From Mycolicibacterium komossense (GTDB lineage Bacteria; Actinomycetota; Actinomycetes; Mycobacteriales; Mycobacteriaceae), in contig NZ_JACKTY010000033.1 in the NCBI RefSeq assembly GCF_025822605.1, forward strand, positions 186,509 to 250,508: DNA of 64,000 bases. The letters run 5' to 3'. The notes under the pieces are model-generated. The model did not search any database, had not been told where the DNA came from, and saw only the letters and a list, made by a program, of their open reading frames with translations. Numbering within the stretch: position 1 is the stretch's first letter; every line of letters starts with the position of its first letter. Both the position numbers and the translations under genes were made by a program. Positions 34,072-43,095 of this stretch are shown in pieces.

Positions 34072-34132
34072 GCGAGCAGACACAAAGTCCCCCATTTCCG
34101 TGGCGAGATGGGGGACTTTTGTGTCTGCTCGC
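34072..34132 (+). terminator. Strong hairpin terminator after etfA
   Basis: GCGAGCAGACACAAAGTCCC and the following bases up to about 34094 pair with the complementary stretch 34108-34132 that ends GTGTCTGCTCGC. The stem is about 24 bp, with one unpaired base and a loop of about 12 nt. It starts 10 bp after the etfA stop, which itself is followed by CTTTTTC. It should separate the etf transcript from the downstream acyltransferase genes. Confidence 0.8.
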
Positions 34133-34212
34133 CCTGAGACGTCACCCAGCGTGCACGGACACGACACGCGCTGATTGCCGTCCCGCTGTCCTGTTGGGCG
34201 ACCGTGCTGGCT

Positions 34213-35064
34213 ATGAGCACCGCTTCCGTACTCATCGCCGCCGATCATCCGACCGAATCTGCCGACGTCCCGCAGTACACGCTGCTGCTTTCCACCGATC
34301 CAGAGCTGATCGACGCGGCGCAGCGGCTGCGCTATGACGTGTTCACCTCCGAGCCGGGTTTCTCCCTGCCTGCAACCGATGGCCGGGATGCCGACAGGTT
34401 CGACGAACATTGCGATCACCTGATCGTCCGCGAGGACCGCTCCGGCGAACTGGTCGGCTGCTATCGGATGCTTCCGCCACCCGGCGCCATCGCGGCTGGA
34501 AGTCTTTACACCGCAACCGAATTCGACGTCCGGGCAGTGGATTCGCTGCGACCCTCACTGGTCGAGATGGGCCGCGCGGTGGTGCGGGAGGACCATCGCA
34601 ACGGCGCGGTGGTGTTGCTGATGTGGGCCGGCATTCTCGCCTACCTCGACCGCTGCGGCTACGACTACGTCACCGGCTGCGTGTCGGTGCCCACCCACGA
34701 CCCGGCCGATCCGAGCGCCGAGCCCGGCCGTGAGATCCGCGGAGTGCGAGATTTCGTCTCCAAACGCCACGCGGCTCCGGCCGAGTACACCGTGTACCCG
34801 TACCGCCCGGTGGTCCTGGGTGGCAAGACACTCGACGACATCGCCCCGCCTGCGCGGCCGACGGTGCCGCCGCTGATGCGGGGCTATCTGCGTCTCGGTG
34901 CCGAGGTGTGCGGCGAACCGGCCCACGACCCGGACTTCGGGGTGGGGGATTTCCCGGCGCTGCTGGACAAACGCAAGGCCGATACCCGGTACCTGACGCG
35001 CCTGCGTTCGGTATCGGCGGCCAGTCAAATGGGCGATGGAATGACCGGGGGGACCGCAGCATGA
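34213..35064 (+). CDS. GNAT-type N-acyltransferase, OlsB-like (Rv3027c-like)
   Basis: This 283-aa protein fits the ornithine-acyl-ACP N-acyltransferase/hemolysin-like GNAT family. It has RLRYDVFTSEPGFSLP, DADRFDEHCDHLIVRED, LVGCYRMLPP, LVEMGRAVVREDHRNGAVVLL and GYDYVTGCVSVPTHDP, the last matching the 'GC.S....DP' block of OlsB. OlsB makes lyso-ornithine lipid, which OlsA then acylates; the next gene is a PlsC-type acyltransferase coupled by an ATGA overlap. Ornithine lipid synthesis is therefore a reasonable inference, not proof. The ATG at 34213 is preferred over GTG 34204. Confidence 0.82.
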   Translation: MSTASVLIAADHPTESADVPQYTLLLSTDPELIDAAQRLRYDVFTSEPGFSLPATDGRDADRFDEHCDHLIVREDRSGELVGCYRMLPPPGAIAAGSLYTATEFDVRAVDSLRPSLVEMGRAVVREDHRNGAVVLLMWAGILAYLDRCGYDYVTGCVSVPTHDPADPSAEPGREIRGVRDFVSKRHAAPAEYTVYPYRPVVLGGKTLDDIAPPARPTVPPLMRGYLRLGAEVCGEPAHDPDFGVGDFPALLDKRKADTRYLTRLRSVSAASQMGDGMTGGTAA

Positions 35065-35894
35065 CCAATCCCAATCCGTGGCTGCCGCGAGCATCGTGCG
35101 GAGCCGAATGCATCCGGGCCGGGTCCGGACAGGCCGGTCGCCGGGCGGCAGTGGCGCTGCGCACCACACTGCGAACCATTCTGGCGCTGATCCTGATCCC
35201 GGCGCTGCCGCTGTTGGCGGTTCCGCTGCCCGGCCGCTCCCACATCCAGCGCGGCTACTGCCGGTTGGTGTTGCGCTGCCTAGGCGTGCGAATCACGGTG
35301 TCGGGCGGCCCCATCCGCAACCTGCGCGGTGTGTTGGTGGTCAGCGGCCATGTGTCCTGGGTGGACATCTTCACCGTCGGTGCGGTGATGCCGGGATCGT
35401 TTGTCGCCAAGGCCGAGATGATCAGCTGGCCCGCACTGGGCGTGCTGGCCCGCCTGATGAAGGTGATCCCGATCGAACGGGAAAGCCTGCGCCGGCTCCC
35501 GGAAGTGGTCGACGCCGTGGCGGCGCGTCTGCGCGCCGGACACACCGTCGTCGCCTTCCCCGAGGGCACCACCTGGTGCGGCCTGGGCTACGGACCGTTC
35601 CGGCCGGCGATGTTCCAGGCCGCGATCGATGCCGGCCGACCGGTGCAGCCGCTGCGGCTCAACTATCACCACCGCGACGGCAGCACCTCGACGGTGCCCG
35701 CCTACATCGGCGACGACACCCTGTTCGAGTCGATCCGCCGGCTCATCGTGGCCCGGCGGACGATCGTCGGCGTGCACGTCGAATCGTTGGAGCTGCCCGG
35801 CACTGACCGCCGGGCGCTGGCCGCTCGGTGCGAGGCCGCGGTTCGCGGCGCGCAGGTGCCCCAAGCGGTGCACGGGCACGCTCTGGCAGCCTGA
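35061..35894 (+). CDS. 1-acylglycerol-3-phosphate/lyso-ornithine-lipid O-acyltransferase, PlsC/OlsA-like (Rv3026c-like)
   Basis: This 277-aa membrane-associated acyltransferase has a hydrophobic anchor (TILALILIPALPLLAVPL) followed by the LPLAT motifs: VSGHVSWVD (the HX4D catalytic pair), IPIERE, and FPEGTTWCG. It transfers an acyl chain to a hydroxyl of a lysolipid at the cytoplasmic membrane. The ATG overlaps the OlsB-like stop by 4 nt, so the two enzymes are probably made in step and act in sequence. An ordinary lysophosphatidate acyltransferase role remains possible. Confidence 0.88.
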   Translation: MTNPNPWLPRASCGAECIRAGSGQAGRRAAVALRTTLRTILALILIPALPLLAVPLPGRSHIQRGYCRLVLRCLGVRITVSGGPIRNLRGVLVVSGHVSWVDIFTVGAVMPGSFVAKAEMISWPALGVLARLMKVIPIERESLRRLPEVVDAVAARLRAGHTVVAFPEGTTWCGLGYGPFRPAMFQAAIDAGRPVQPLRLNYHHRDGSTSTVPAYIGDDTLFESIRRLIVARRTIVGVHVESLELPGTDRRALAARCEAAVRGAQVPQAVHGHALAA

Positions 35895-35954
35895 TTCCGG
35901 GGGAGGTCAGCGGAGGCGAGGATCGGGCCGTGCTACAGCTATCCTTGGTTGGTC

Positions 35955-37148
35955 ATGAGCCCGTCCATTCCGGTGTACCTCGACCACGCCGCCACCACCC
36001 CGATGCACCCTGCTGCGATCGAGGCGATGACGAGTGTGCTCGGCACGGTCGGCAACGCGTCGTCGTTGCACAGCGCCGGGCGGGTGGCCCGGCGGCGGAT
36101 GGAAGAGGCCCGCGAGACCATCGCGGCCCAGCTGGGGGCTCGTCCGTCCGAGGTCATCTTCACCGCGGGTGGCACCGAGAGTGACAATCTCGCCGTCAAG
36201 GGCATCTACTGGGCCCGCCACGACGCCGACCCGAGTCGTCGGCGCATCATCAGCACCGCGGTGGAACATCACGCCGTGCTGGATTCGGTGATCTGGCTGA
36301 CCGAGCACGAGGGCGCCGAGGTCACCTGGCTGCCCACCGAGCCGGATGGTTCCGTCACCCCTGCGGCTCTGCGGGAGGCTCTTGCCGACGGTGACGACGT
36401 CGCATTGGTGACGATCATGTGGGCCAACAATGAGATCGGCACGATCATGCCGATTCACGAACTGGCCGCGGTCGCCGCCGAATACGACGTGCCGATGCAC
36501 AGCGATGCCATCCAGGCCATCGGCCAGGTGCCGGTGGCCTTCGCCGCCAGCGGGCTGTCGGCGATGAGCATCGCTGCGCACAAGTTCGGCGGCCCGACCG
36601 GTGTCGGCGCGCTGCTTCTGCGACGGGACACTGCCTGCGTGCCGCTGACCCACGGAGGTGGTCAGGAACGCGATGTCCGTTCCGGCACACCGGATGTCGC
36701 GGGTGCGGTAGCGATGGCGGCGGCGGCGAAGATCGCCGCCGAGTCGCTGTCGGCCAGCGCCACGCGGCTGCGTGAACTGCGGGACCGGCTGATCGAGGGT
36801 GTGTTCGCCGAAATCGACGATGTGATCCTCAACGGCGCACCCGAGGCCCGGCTACCGGGCAACGCGCACTTCACCTTCCGCGGATGCGAGGGCGATTCAC
36901 TGCTGATGTTGTTGGACGCCAACGGAATCGAATGCTCGACCGGGTCGGCGTGCACGGCCGGTGTCGCGCAGCCCTCGCATGTGTTGGTCGCGATGGGCGC
37001 GGATCCGGCAACAGTGCGCGGCTCGATCCGGCTGTCTCTGGGGCACACCAGTGTCGATGCCGACGTCGACGCCGCGTTGCAGGTGTTGCCCGCGGCCGTT
37101 CAGCGGGCCAGGCAGGCTGCGCTGGCCAGTGCCGGACAGGTCCGCTGA
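35955..37148 (+). CDS. iscS: Cysteine desulfurase, IscS/NifS-like (Rv3025c-like)
   Basis: This 397-aa PLP enzyme removes sulfur from cysteine as a persulfide for Fe-S clusters and tRNA thiolation. Its motifs are YLDHAATTPMHPAAIEAM, TAGGTESDNLAVKG, the PLP lysine Lys210 in SIAAHKFGGPTGVG, and the active cysteine Cys333 in STGSACTAG. Its stop overlaps the start of mnmA (TGATG), matching a direct sulfur relay to tRNA 2-thiouridine synthesis. The ATG at 35955 follows a GTG two codons earlier; either is possible. Confidence 0.94.
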   Translation: MSPSIPVYLDHAATTPMHPAAIEAMTSVLGTVGNASSLHSAGRVARRRMEEARETIAAQLGARPSEVIFTAGGTESDNLAVKGIYWARHDADPSRRRIISTAVEHHAVLDSVIWLTEHEGAEVTWLPTEPDGSVTPAALREALADGDDVALVTIMWANNEIGTIMPIHELAAVAAEYDVPMHSDAIQAIGQVPVAFAASGLSAMSIAAHKFGGPTGVGALLLRRDTACVPLTHGGGQERDVRSGTPDVAGAVAMAAAAKIAAESLSASATRLRELRDRLIEGVFAEIDDVILNGAPEARLPGNAHFTFRGCEGDSLLMLLDANGIECSTGSACTAGVAQPSHVLVAMGADPATVRGSIRLSLGHTSVDADVDAALQVLPAAVQRARQAALASAGQVR

Positions 37149-38218
37149 TGCGTGTACTGGCCGCGATGAGCGGTGGCGTCGACTCGTCGGTGGCCGCCGC
37201 CCGGATGGTCGACGCCGGACACGACGTCGTCGGCGTGCATCTGGCGCTGTCCTCGGCGCCGGGCACCTTGCGGACCGGATCACGCGGGTGCTGCTCGAAG
37301 GAGGACGCCGGCGATGCCCGCCGTGTTGCCGATGTCCTCGGAATCCCGTTCTATATATGGGATTTCGCTGACCGCTTCAAGGAAGACGTCATCGACGACT
37401 TCGTCGAGTCCTATGCTCGAGGCGAGACGCCGAATCCGTGCGTGCGCTGCAACGAGCGGATCAAATTCTCCGCGCTGTCCGCGCGCGCGCTCGCACTCGG
37501 CTTCGATTCGGTGGCCACCGGGCACTACGCCAGGCTCAGCGATGGGCGGCTGCGGCGCGCGGTGGACGGTGACAAAGACCAGTCCTATGTGTTGGCCGTG
37601 CTGACTGCCGAGCAGCTGCGGCATTCCGCGTTCCCGATCGGTGACACGCCGAAGGCGTTGATCCGCGAAGAGGCCGCCCACCGTGGTCTGGCGGTCGCCG
37701 AGAAGCCGGACAGCCACGACATCTGCTTCATTCCGTCCGGCGACACCAAGGCTTTTCTGGGCGCTCGGATCGGCGTGCGGCGCGGCTCGGTCGTCGACGC
37801 GGGCGGCGCCGTGCTTGCCGAACACGACGGTGTGCACGGTTTCACCATCGGCCAGCGTAAAGGCCTCGGGATCGCCGGACCCGGCCCGGATGGACAGCCC
37901 CGTTACGTCACCGGGATCGACGCCGAGAGCGGCACGGTGCGGGTGGGTTCGGCTGCCGATCTGGAGATCTTCGCCCTGACCGGCGAGCGGCCGGTGTTCA
38001 CTTCGGGCACCGCGCTGACGGGACCGGTCGACTGCGATGTTCAGGTCCGCGCGCACGGTGGAATTGCTTCTGCCATAGCAGAATTCGTTGACGGTGAGCT
38101 GCGAGTCCAGCTGCGTTCACCGCTGCGCGGGGTCGCCGGCGGGCAGACGATGGTGCTGTACCGGCCCGACGCCGCCGACGGCGACGAAGTGCTGGCCAGC
38201 GCCACCATCAGGCGCTGA
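37148..38218 (+). CDS. mnmA: tRNA-specific 2-thiouridylase MnmA/TrmU
   Basis: This 356-aa enzyme thiolates U34 of tRNA Lys, Glu and Gln using sulfur from the cysteine desulfurase. It has the PP-loop AAMSGGVDSSVAAA, a catalytic cysteine in NPCVRCNERIKF, and the partner cysteine in SHDICFIPSGD, then GFTIGQRKGLGIA and C-terminal beta-barrel domains. A GCCSKED motif follows the P-loop region. The gene is coupled to iscS by a 1-nt start/stop overlap. It corresponds to Rv3024c. Confidence 0.95.
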   Translation: MRVLAAMSGGVDSSVAAARMVDAGHDVVGVHLALSSAPGTLRTGSRGCCSKEDAGDARRVADVLGIPFYIWDFADRFKEDVIDDFVESYARGETPNPCVRCNERIKFSALSARALALGFDSVATGHYARLSDGRLRRAVDGDKDQSYVLAVLTAEQLRHSAFPIGDTPKALIREEAAHRGLAVAEKPDSHDICFIPSGDTKAFLGARIGVRRGSVVDAGGAVLAEHDGVHGFTIGQRKGLGIAGPGPDGQPRYVTGIDAESGTVRVGSAADLEIFALTGERPVFTSGTALTGPVDCDVQVRAHGGIASAIAEFVDGELRVQLRSPLRGVAGGQTMVLYRPDAADGDEVLASATIRR

Positions 38219-38220
38219 CG

Positions 38221-38655
38221 CTAGGGCTCGAGATCCTTGCCGCAGCTCGTGAGGATCGCTCCGAAATTCCACAGCAACAGCCGTGAGCTGATCGCCTCCA
38301 TCGCCTTACCGCCCGCGCGAGCCGGATGGGTGTAGCTGCTGAGCCAGTCGACGTGCGTGCCGTCGCCCGTCGGCGTGAAGGTCAGGGTGCCGCCGTCGTG
38401 GTCAAAGACCGGTAGCGAGCGGGTAATTCGATACGAGTAACTCTTCGGCGGGTCGTAGGCAGTGATCTCCTCGCGGAACCACATGCCGGTTCCCCATACT
38501 TCCCGCACGGCGCCGACACCCTGTGCGGCAGAACCCTGCGCCCAGTCGGCCTTGAGCACCAGCGGAGCGGTCGTCAGGCGGGCCGGATCGGCCAGCCAGT
38601 CGAAGACCCGCTGCGGTGAGGCGTCGATCACCCGTTCCACATGAATGTTGACCAT
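38221..38655 (-). CDS. SRPBCC (START-like) family protein
   Basis: This 144-aa protein has the polyketide-cyclase/Bet v1-like fold. It begins VNIHVERVIDASPQRVFDWLADPARL, followed by VREVWGTGMWFREEITAYDPPKSYSYRI and a long C-terminal helix (GGKAMEAISSRLLLWNF). The fold binds hydrophobic small ligands; no activity can be assigned. It is convergent with mnmA, 2 bp apart. On the other side it is separated by 63 bp from the degraded HNH gene. Confidence 0.8.
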   Translation of the reverse strand: MVNIHVERVIDASPQRVFDWLADPARLTTAPLVLKADWAQGSAAQGVGAVREVWGTGMWFREEITAYDPPKSYSYRITRSLPVFDHDGGTLTFTPTGDGTHVDWLSSYTHPARAGGKAMEAISSRLLLWNFGAILTSCGKDLEP

Positions 38656-38718
38656 GCCCAGAAACGTTAGCCCGGCTTTTGTGTCAGCGTGTCACCGTGT
38701 TGTGGCATAGTCGAACGC

Positions 38719-40015
38719 ATGTTCGACGGGTCGTTGCTGGGGCCTGCCGAGCTGTGTGAGGTCTCTGATGCTGGGCTGGTCGGGGCGGTGCAGGGGTATG
38801 GGCGGGCGTCGGCGGTCAGTGATGCGCGGCGGTTGGCGCCGATTGCGGAGTTGGTGACCCGCCGGTGTGGTGATGAGGCTGATGAGCGGCATCTGTGGAC
38901 CTGTGACCCGTGGGAATCTGTCGCCGCGGAGGTGGGCGCGGCGTTGAACATCGGCGTTGTTTCTGCGGGATCGGGTGCCTGCGGTCAACGTGTTGTTCTT
39001 GGCGGGTGTGGTCGACCTGAAGGTGGTGCAGAAGCTGAAGTATCGCACCAAGTTTGTCGACGAGGACGTGTTGCCCGTGCTGGATGCGACGTTGGCGGAG
39101 CGGGTGGTGGTCTGGGGCGGGCTGTCTGATCTCCAGGTGGAGAAGAAGATTGATCAGTTGATCGAGCAGCATGATCCTGACGCGGTGCGCCGGCGGCGGG
39201 GCGCGGTTCGTCAGCGCGATATCACCATCGGTGATTGGGAGGACGACATCGGCACGACGTCGATCTGGGGGCGGTTGTTCGTCACCGATGGCGCGGTGGT
39301 GAAGAAGCGCTTGACGGTGATGGCTAGTGGTGTTTGTGCGGATGATCCGCGCACGGTGGGGCAGCGCCGCGCCGATGCGTTGGGCGCATTGGCGGCGGGT
39401 TCGGATCAGCTGTCATGTCGGTGCGCAAGCCCCGACTGCCCGGCCCGATCCTGATCTGCACGGCGAAGGTAAGCCTGAGCCCGAACCCGCTCCGCGGCCC
39501 GCGCGCCCCACTGCCGGTGTCATCGTTGGCGGCGGTATCGTGCCGCCGGCGCTGCTGGCGGAGTTGATCCGTACCGGGGTGACAGTTCGGCACGTCGTCA
39601 GCCAGGGCCTGGAAGCTGAGCGGCACCATATTCCGTCGGCCAAGCCTGCGGAATTCGTCCGGATGCGGGATCTGACGTGCCGATTCCCGGGGTGCTACTG
39701 CCGAAAGCATCATCTGTTGAAAACCTGGTGGACCGGCGGAGACGGCTGGTCGGATGAACAACGCCCCGATGGCACCATCATCGTCACCAGCCCCACGGGC
39801 AAGAATTACACCACCAAACCCGGCAGCAGCCTGCTGTTCCCGGACTGGAACATCATCACCGCACCGTCGCCACCGAATCGCACCCCGCCGGCGCGCGCCC
39901 CAGTGCCGAGCTGAAGCTACCGAAACGAAAACGCACCCGCGCCCAAGAGCGGGCATACCGCCGTGCGGCCGAGCGCGCCCACAACATCGAAAGCCAAGGG
40001 GCGCCACCTCTTTAG
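38719..40015 (+). pseudogene. Degraded DUF222/13E12-type HNH endonuclease gene
   Basis: The protein is spread over several frames. From 38719: MFDGSLLGPAELCEV...RRLAPIAELVTRRC, the DUF222 start. From about 38957 in another frame: FLRDRVPAVNVLFLAGVVDLKVV...YRTKFVDEDVL. From about 39415 in a third frame: AGVIVGGGIVPPALLAEL, CRFPGC, CRKHHLLKTWW and TSPTGKNYTTKPGS. The tail TRAQERAYRRAAERAHNIE lies in a fourth frame and ends at the TAG 40013-40015. The core between CRFPGC and CRKHHLLK, normally about 25-30 residues with the CDIDH catalytic part, is missing near 39693, and a segment near 38950 is also missing. The 13E12 family is repeated and mobile in mycobacteria. This copy is inactive. Confidence 0.88.
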
Positions 40016-40175
40016 CCCGAGCTTTAGCCGGAGGCGACGGAGCCGAGGAAAGTCGGGCCAGCCGGGCTTTTTGCACAGACAGGGCGGCCCTGGCTTCTCG
40101 GTGCAGGGCAGCGCACCACTCTCCGACGCACCACGGCCACGCTTCACAGTACGGTTGCCACGTGAGTGTTTCCTC

Positions 40176-41189
40176 GTGAGTGTCTTCAGTACGGCCACCG
40201 GCATCGGCTCCTGGCCCGGAACATCCGCGCGCCAGGCCGCGGAGATCGTCGTCGGCGAATTGGCTGGCGCTCTGCCGCACCTGGTCGAGCTCCCGGCCAG
40301 GGGAGTGGGTGCTGACATCATCGGGCGGGCCGGCGCGCTGCTGGTCGATATCGCCATCGACACCGTGCCGCGCGGATACCGGATCGTCGCTCGGCCGGGC
40401 GCTGTCACCCGGCGGGCGGCGAGCCTGCTCGACGAGGATGTCGACGCCCTCGAAGAAGCGTGGGAGATCGCGGGCCTTGGTACCTCCGGACGTCCGGTCA
40501 AGGTGCAGGCGCCGGGGCCGATCACGCTTGCCGCCCAGCTCGAACTGCCGAACGGGCACCGGGCCATCACCGACCCGGGCGCGCTGCGCGACCTGACCGT
40601 ATCGCTGGCCGAAGGCGTCGCGCTGCACCGTGCCGAGCTGGCGCGACGGCTGTCCACCACGGTGGTGGTGCAGTTCGATGAGCCGCTGCTTCAGGTGGCG
40701 CTGGCCGGCCGGCTGAGCGGTGTCACCAGCTTCTCGCCCGTGCACCCGGTTGACGAATCGGTGGCCACCGAACTCCTCGACATCTGCATTGCCACCGTCG
40801 GCACCGAGGTATCACTGCACAGCTGTGCGTCGGAGTTGCCGTGGAAGATGTTGCAGCGCAGCATGCTCAGCGCGATCTCGGTCGACGTGGCGACACTCGA
40901 ACCCGCCGACCTGGACGGTATCGGCGAGTTCGTCGAAGCCGGCCGGGTGGTCATGCTCGGTGTGGTGCCGACGACGGCGCCGGCGGTTCGCCCCGACGTC
41001 GAAGAGGTCGCCAAGGTCGCCGCGCAGGTCACCGACCGGCTCGGCTTTCCCCGCGCGGTGCTGGCGGAGCGGATCGGCGTCACACCCGCCTGCGGACTCG
41101 CCGGTGCCACCACGGCCTGGGCGAAGACCGCAATCGGGCTTGTGCACAAGGTCGCCGACGCCTTCGCGGAGGACCCGGAAGCGGTGTAG
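40176..41189 (+). CDS. Cobalamin-independent methionine synthase-like protein (MetE C-terminal fold, Rv3015c-like)
   Basis: This 337-aa TIM-barrel protein resembles the catalytic half of MetE or uroporphyrinogen decarboxylase. It has STATGIGSWPGT at the start, KVQAPGPITLAAQLE, VVVQFDEPLLQVALAG and VSLHSCASELPW (H-x-C zinc ligands). The Cys in GVTPACGLAG is the likely third zinc ligand. It is too short to be full MetE and lacks the N-terminal barrel, so it may transfer methyl groups from an unknown donor. The GTG at 40176 gives 337 aa, the same as M. tuberculosis Rv3015c by my recollection. It stands downstream of the pseudogene. Confidence 0.85.
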   Translation: MSVFSTATGIGSWPGTSARQAAEIVVGELAGALPHLVELPARGVGADIIGRAGALLVDIAIDTVPRGYRIVARPGAVTRRAASLLDEDVDALEEAWEIAGLGTSGRPVKVQAPGPITLAAQLELPNGHRAITDPGALRDLTVSLAEGVALHRAELARRLSTTVVVQFDEPLLQVALAGRLSGVTSFSPVHPVDESVATELLDICIATVGTEVSLHSCASELPWKMLQRSMLSAISVDVATLEPADLDGIGEFVEAGRVVMLGVVPTTAPAVRPDVEEVAKVAAQVTDRLGFPRAVLAERIGVTPACGLAGATTAWAKTAIGLVHKVADAFAEDPEAV

Positions 41190-41237
41190 ACAGGAACACA
41201 ACCCCGAGCAGCTGGGGGCAAACCGAAGAGGGAAGCA

Positions 41238-41471
41238 ATGGATTACGAGGATGTAGACCCCGAATTGATCGTCAAAGGCGACACCATCGGGACTGCTGCC
41301 GGGGTAAATCAGCTTCCGTTCGTGGTGGAGGACATCAACGGGCCCCAAACACACGGGGTTATGCAGTGGACTTTTGAGGGGCATGACACCGCAACCGGCA
41401 AGCTGCGAACCACGAACTTCCGCAAGGGCGGCAACCGGGTGCGGCGATACATCGACACCGGGCACGCCTGA
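41238..41471 (+). CDS. Small conserved-looking hypothetical protein (77 aa)
   Basis: This 77-aa acidic N-terminal, basic C-terminal protein begins MDYEDVDPELIVKGDTIG and ends GGNRVRRYIDTGHA. It has an AGAGGGAAG ribosome site and starts 48 bp after the MetE-like gene, with no terminator between them. The sequence has alternating hydrophobic residues (LPFVVEDINGPQTHGVMQWTF) suggesting a small beta-barrel or SH3-like fold. I do not recognise a family. It is convergent with the acyl-CoA ligase gene. Confidence 0.65.
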   Translation: MDYEDVDPELIVKGDTIGTAAGVNQLPFVVEDINGPQTHGVMQWTFEGHDTATGKLRTTNFRKGGNRVRRYIDTGHA

Positions 41472-41490
41472 CAACAAAGCGGAGAGGTCG

Positions 41491-43095
41491 CTACCGCAGA
41501 TCTTTGCGCAGGATCTTCCCGGACGCTGATTTGGGGATGGCGTCGATGAACTCGACCTGACGCACCTTCTTGTACGGCGCGACGTTCTCGGCGACGAAGT
41601 CCATCACGGTCTCGGCACTGAGGTCGGTGCCGGATTGCTTCACCACGAACGCCTTCGGGATCTCCTCGCCGGACCCGGCGTCGGTCACCCCGATGACGGC
41701 TACGTCGGCGATGTCAGGGTGGGTCAACAGCAGCGACTCGAGCTCTGCGGGTGGCACCTGATAGCCCTTGTACTTGATCAGCTCCTTGAGCCGGTCGACG
41801 ATGTAGACGCAGCCCGACGAGTCCACGCAGGCCATGTCACCGGTGTGCAGAAAGCCTTCGGCGTCAATGGTTTCCGCAGTCGCCGCCGCGTTGCCGAGGT
41901 AGCCCGCCATCACGTTGGGCCCGCGGTACCAGAGCTCGCCGGGGGCGCTGAGTCCGGATTCCGGTACGCCGATCTCGGCTCCGGTTTCCGGGTCGACGAT
42001 CTTGCTGACGGCGTTGGGTATGGTCCAGCCGCAGGAGTTCAACGGGGCGGCGATCCCGACCGATTCCGCACCACCGTCGAAGGGCATGCAATGGCTGACC
42101 GGGCTGAGCTCGCTCATGCCGTAGCCCTGAACCACGCGGCAGTCGAGCCGCTTGGCGACGGCGTGGCCGAGCTCCTCATCGAGCGGCGCGGCACCGGACA
42201 TCACGATGCGCATTGAGGACAGGTCGTACTCGTCGATCACCGGGTGCTTGGCCAGCGCGACAGCGACCGGCGGGGCGATGTAACCCACTGTGCAGCGGTG
42301 GTTCTGGATGGTCGCGAGAAACTTGGTGAGGTCGAACGACGGCATGATCACCAGCCGCGCGCGGGCGTGCAGTGCGGCGTTCAACAGCACGGTCATCCCG
42401 TAGATGTGGAAGAACGGCAGCACCGCGATGACCACGTCGTCCTTGGTGACGCCCTGGATGGGCCGGATCTGCGCGACGTTCACCGCCAGATTGCGGTGGG
42501 TCAGCATGACGCCCTTGGGATTACCGGTGGTGCCCGAGCTGTAGGGCAGTGCGGCCAAATGCGTGTCCGGGTCGACGGTGATCTCCGGGGCATCCGCGCC
42601 CGAAGCCAACAGGTCATCGGCGTTCGGGTGCCCGTCGACGGCCTCGCCGGCCCCGTCGAGGATGATCACCTCCGCTGGTGACAAACCCGCGTGCGCGGCA
42701 CCTTCCAGGGCCTGGGCGCGCAGTGGGCTGACGGTGATGAGCATCTTGGCGTGCGCATCCGTGAGCTGCTTGGCGATGTCCTTCGCGGTGAACAGCGCGT
42801 TCACGGTGGTAGCCGTCGCACCTGCCCGCAGGATGCCGTGGAAGGCCACGGCGAACGCCGAACTGTTGGGGGCCAGTAGCGCCACCACGTCACCGACCCT
42901 GACACCGCGATCGGCCAGTGCACCGGCGAACGCGTCCACCCGGGTGACCAGGTCGCGGTAGGTGGTCTCGGCGCCGGAGCCGGCGTCGACCAGTGCGACG
43001 CGATCGCCGTCGGCCTCGGTGAGTTCACCGAAGAGGTACTCGTAGACCGTCTCGTCGGGAACGACGATATCGGGGAAGGGGCTGGCGAAACTCAT
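41491..43095 (-). CDS. AMP-dependent acyl/aryl-CoA ligase, 4-coumarate-CoA ligase type
   Basis: This 534-aa ANL-superfamily enzyme activates a carboxylic acid as acyl-AMP and then as CoA thioester. The P-loop-like A3 motif is LPYSSGTTGNPKGVMLTHRN, A5 is VQGYGMSELSPVSH, A7 is LHTGDMACVD, A8 is VDRLKELIKYKGYQVPPAELE, and the C-terminal catalytic Lys is in PKSASGKILRKDL. Length and motifs fit 4-coumarate/cinnamate-CoA ligases or FadD-type enzymes; the exact acid is unknown. The ATG at 43095 overlaps the stop of the MmcQ/YjbR gene (ATGA), so the much longer upstream frame is not used. Confidence 0.9.
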   Translation of the reverse strand: MSFASPFPDIVVPDETVYEYLFGELTEADGDRVALVDAGSGAETTYRDLVTRVDAFAGALADRGVRVGDVVALLAPNSSAFAVAFHGILRAGATATTVNALFTAKDIAKQLTDAHAKMLITVSPLRAQALEGAAHAGLSPAEVIILDGAGEAVDGHPNADDLLASGADAPEITVDPDTHLAALPYSSGTTGNPKGVMLTHRNLAVNVAQIRPIQGVTKDDVVIAVLPFFHIYGMTVLLNAALHARARLVIMPSFDLTKFLATIQNHRCTVGYIAPPVAVALAKHPVIDEYDLSSMRIVMSGAAPLDEELGHAVAKRLDCRVVQGYGMSELSPVSHCMPFDGGAESVGIAAPLNSCGWTIPNAVSKIVDPETGAEIGVPESGLSAPGELWYRGPNVMAGYLGNAAATAETIDAEGFLHTGDMACVDSSGCVYIVDRLKELIKYKGYQVPPAELESLLLTHPDIADVAVIGVTDAGSGEEIPKAFVVKQSGTDLSAETVMDFVAENVAPYKKVRQVEFIDAIPKSASGKILRKDLR

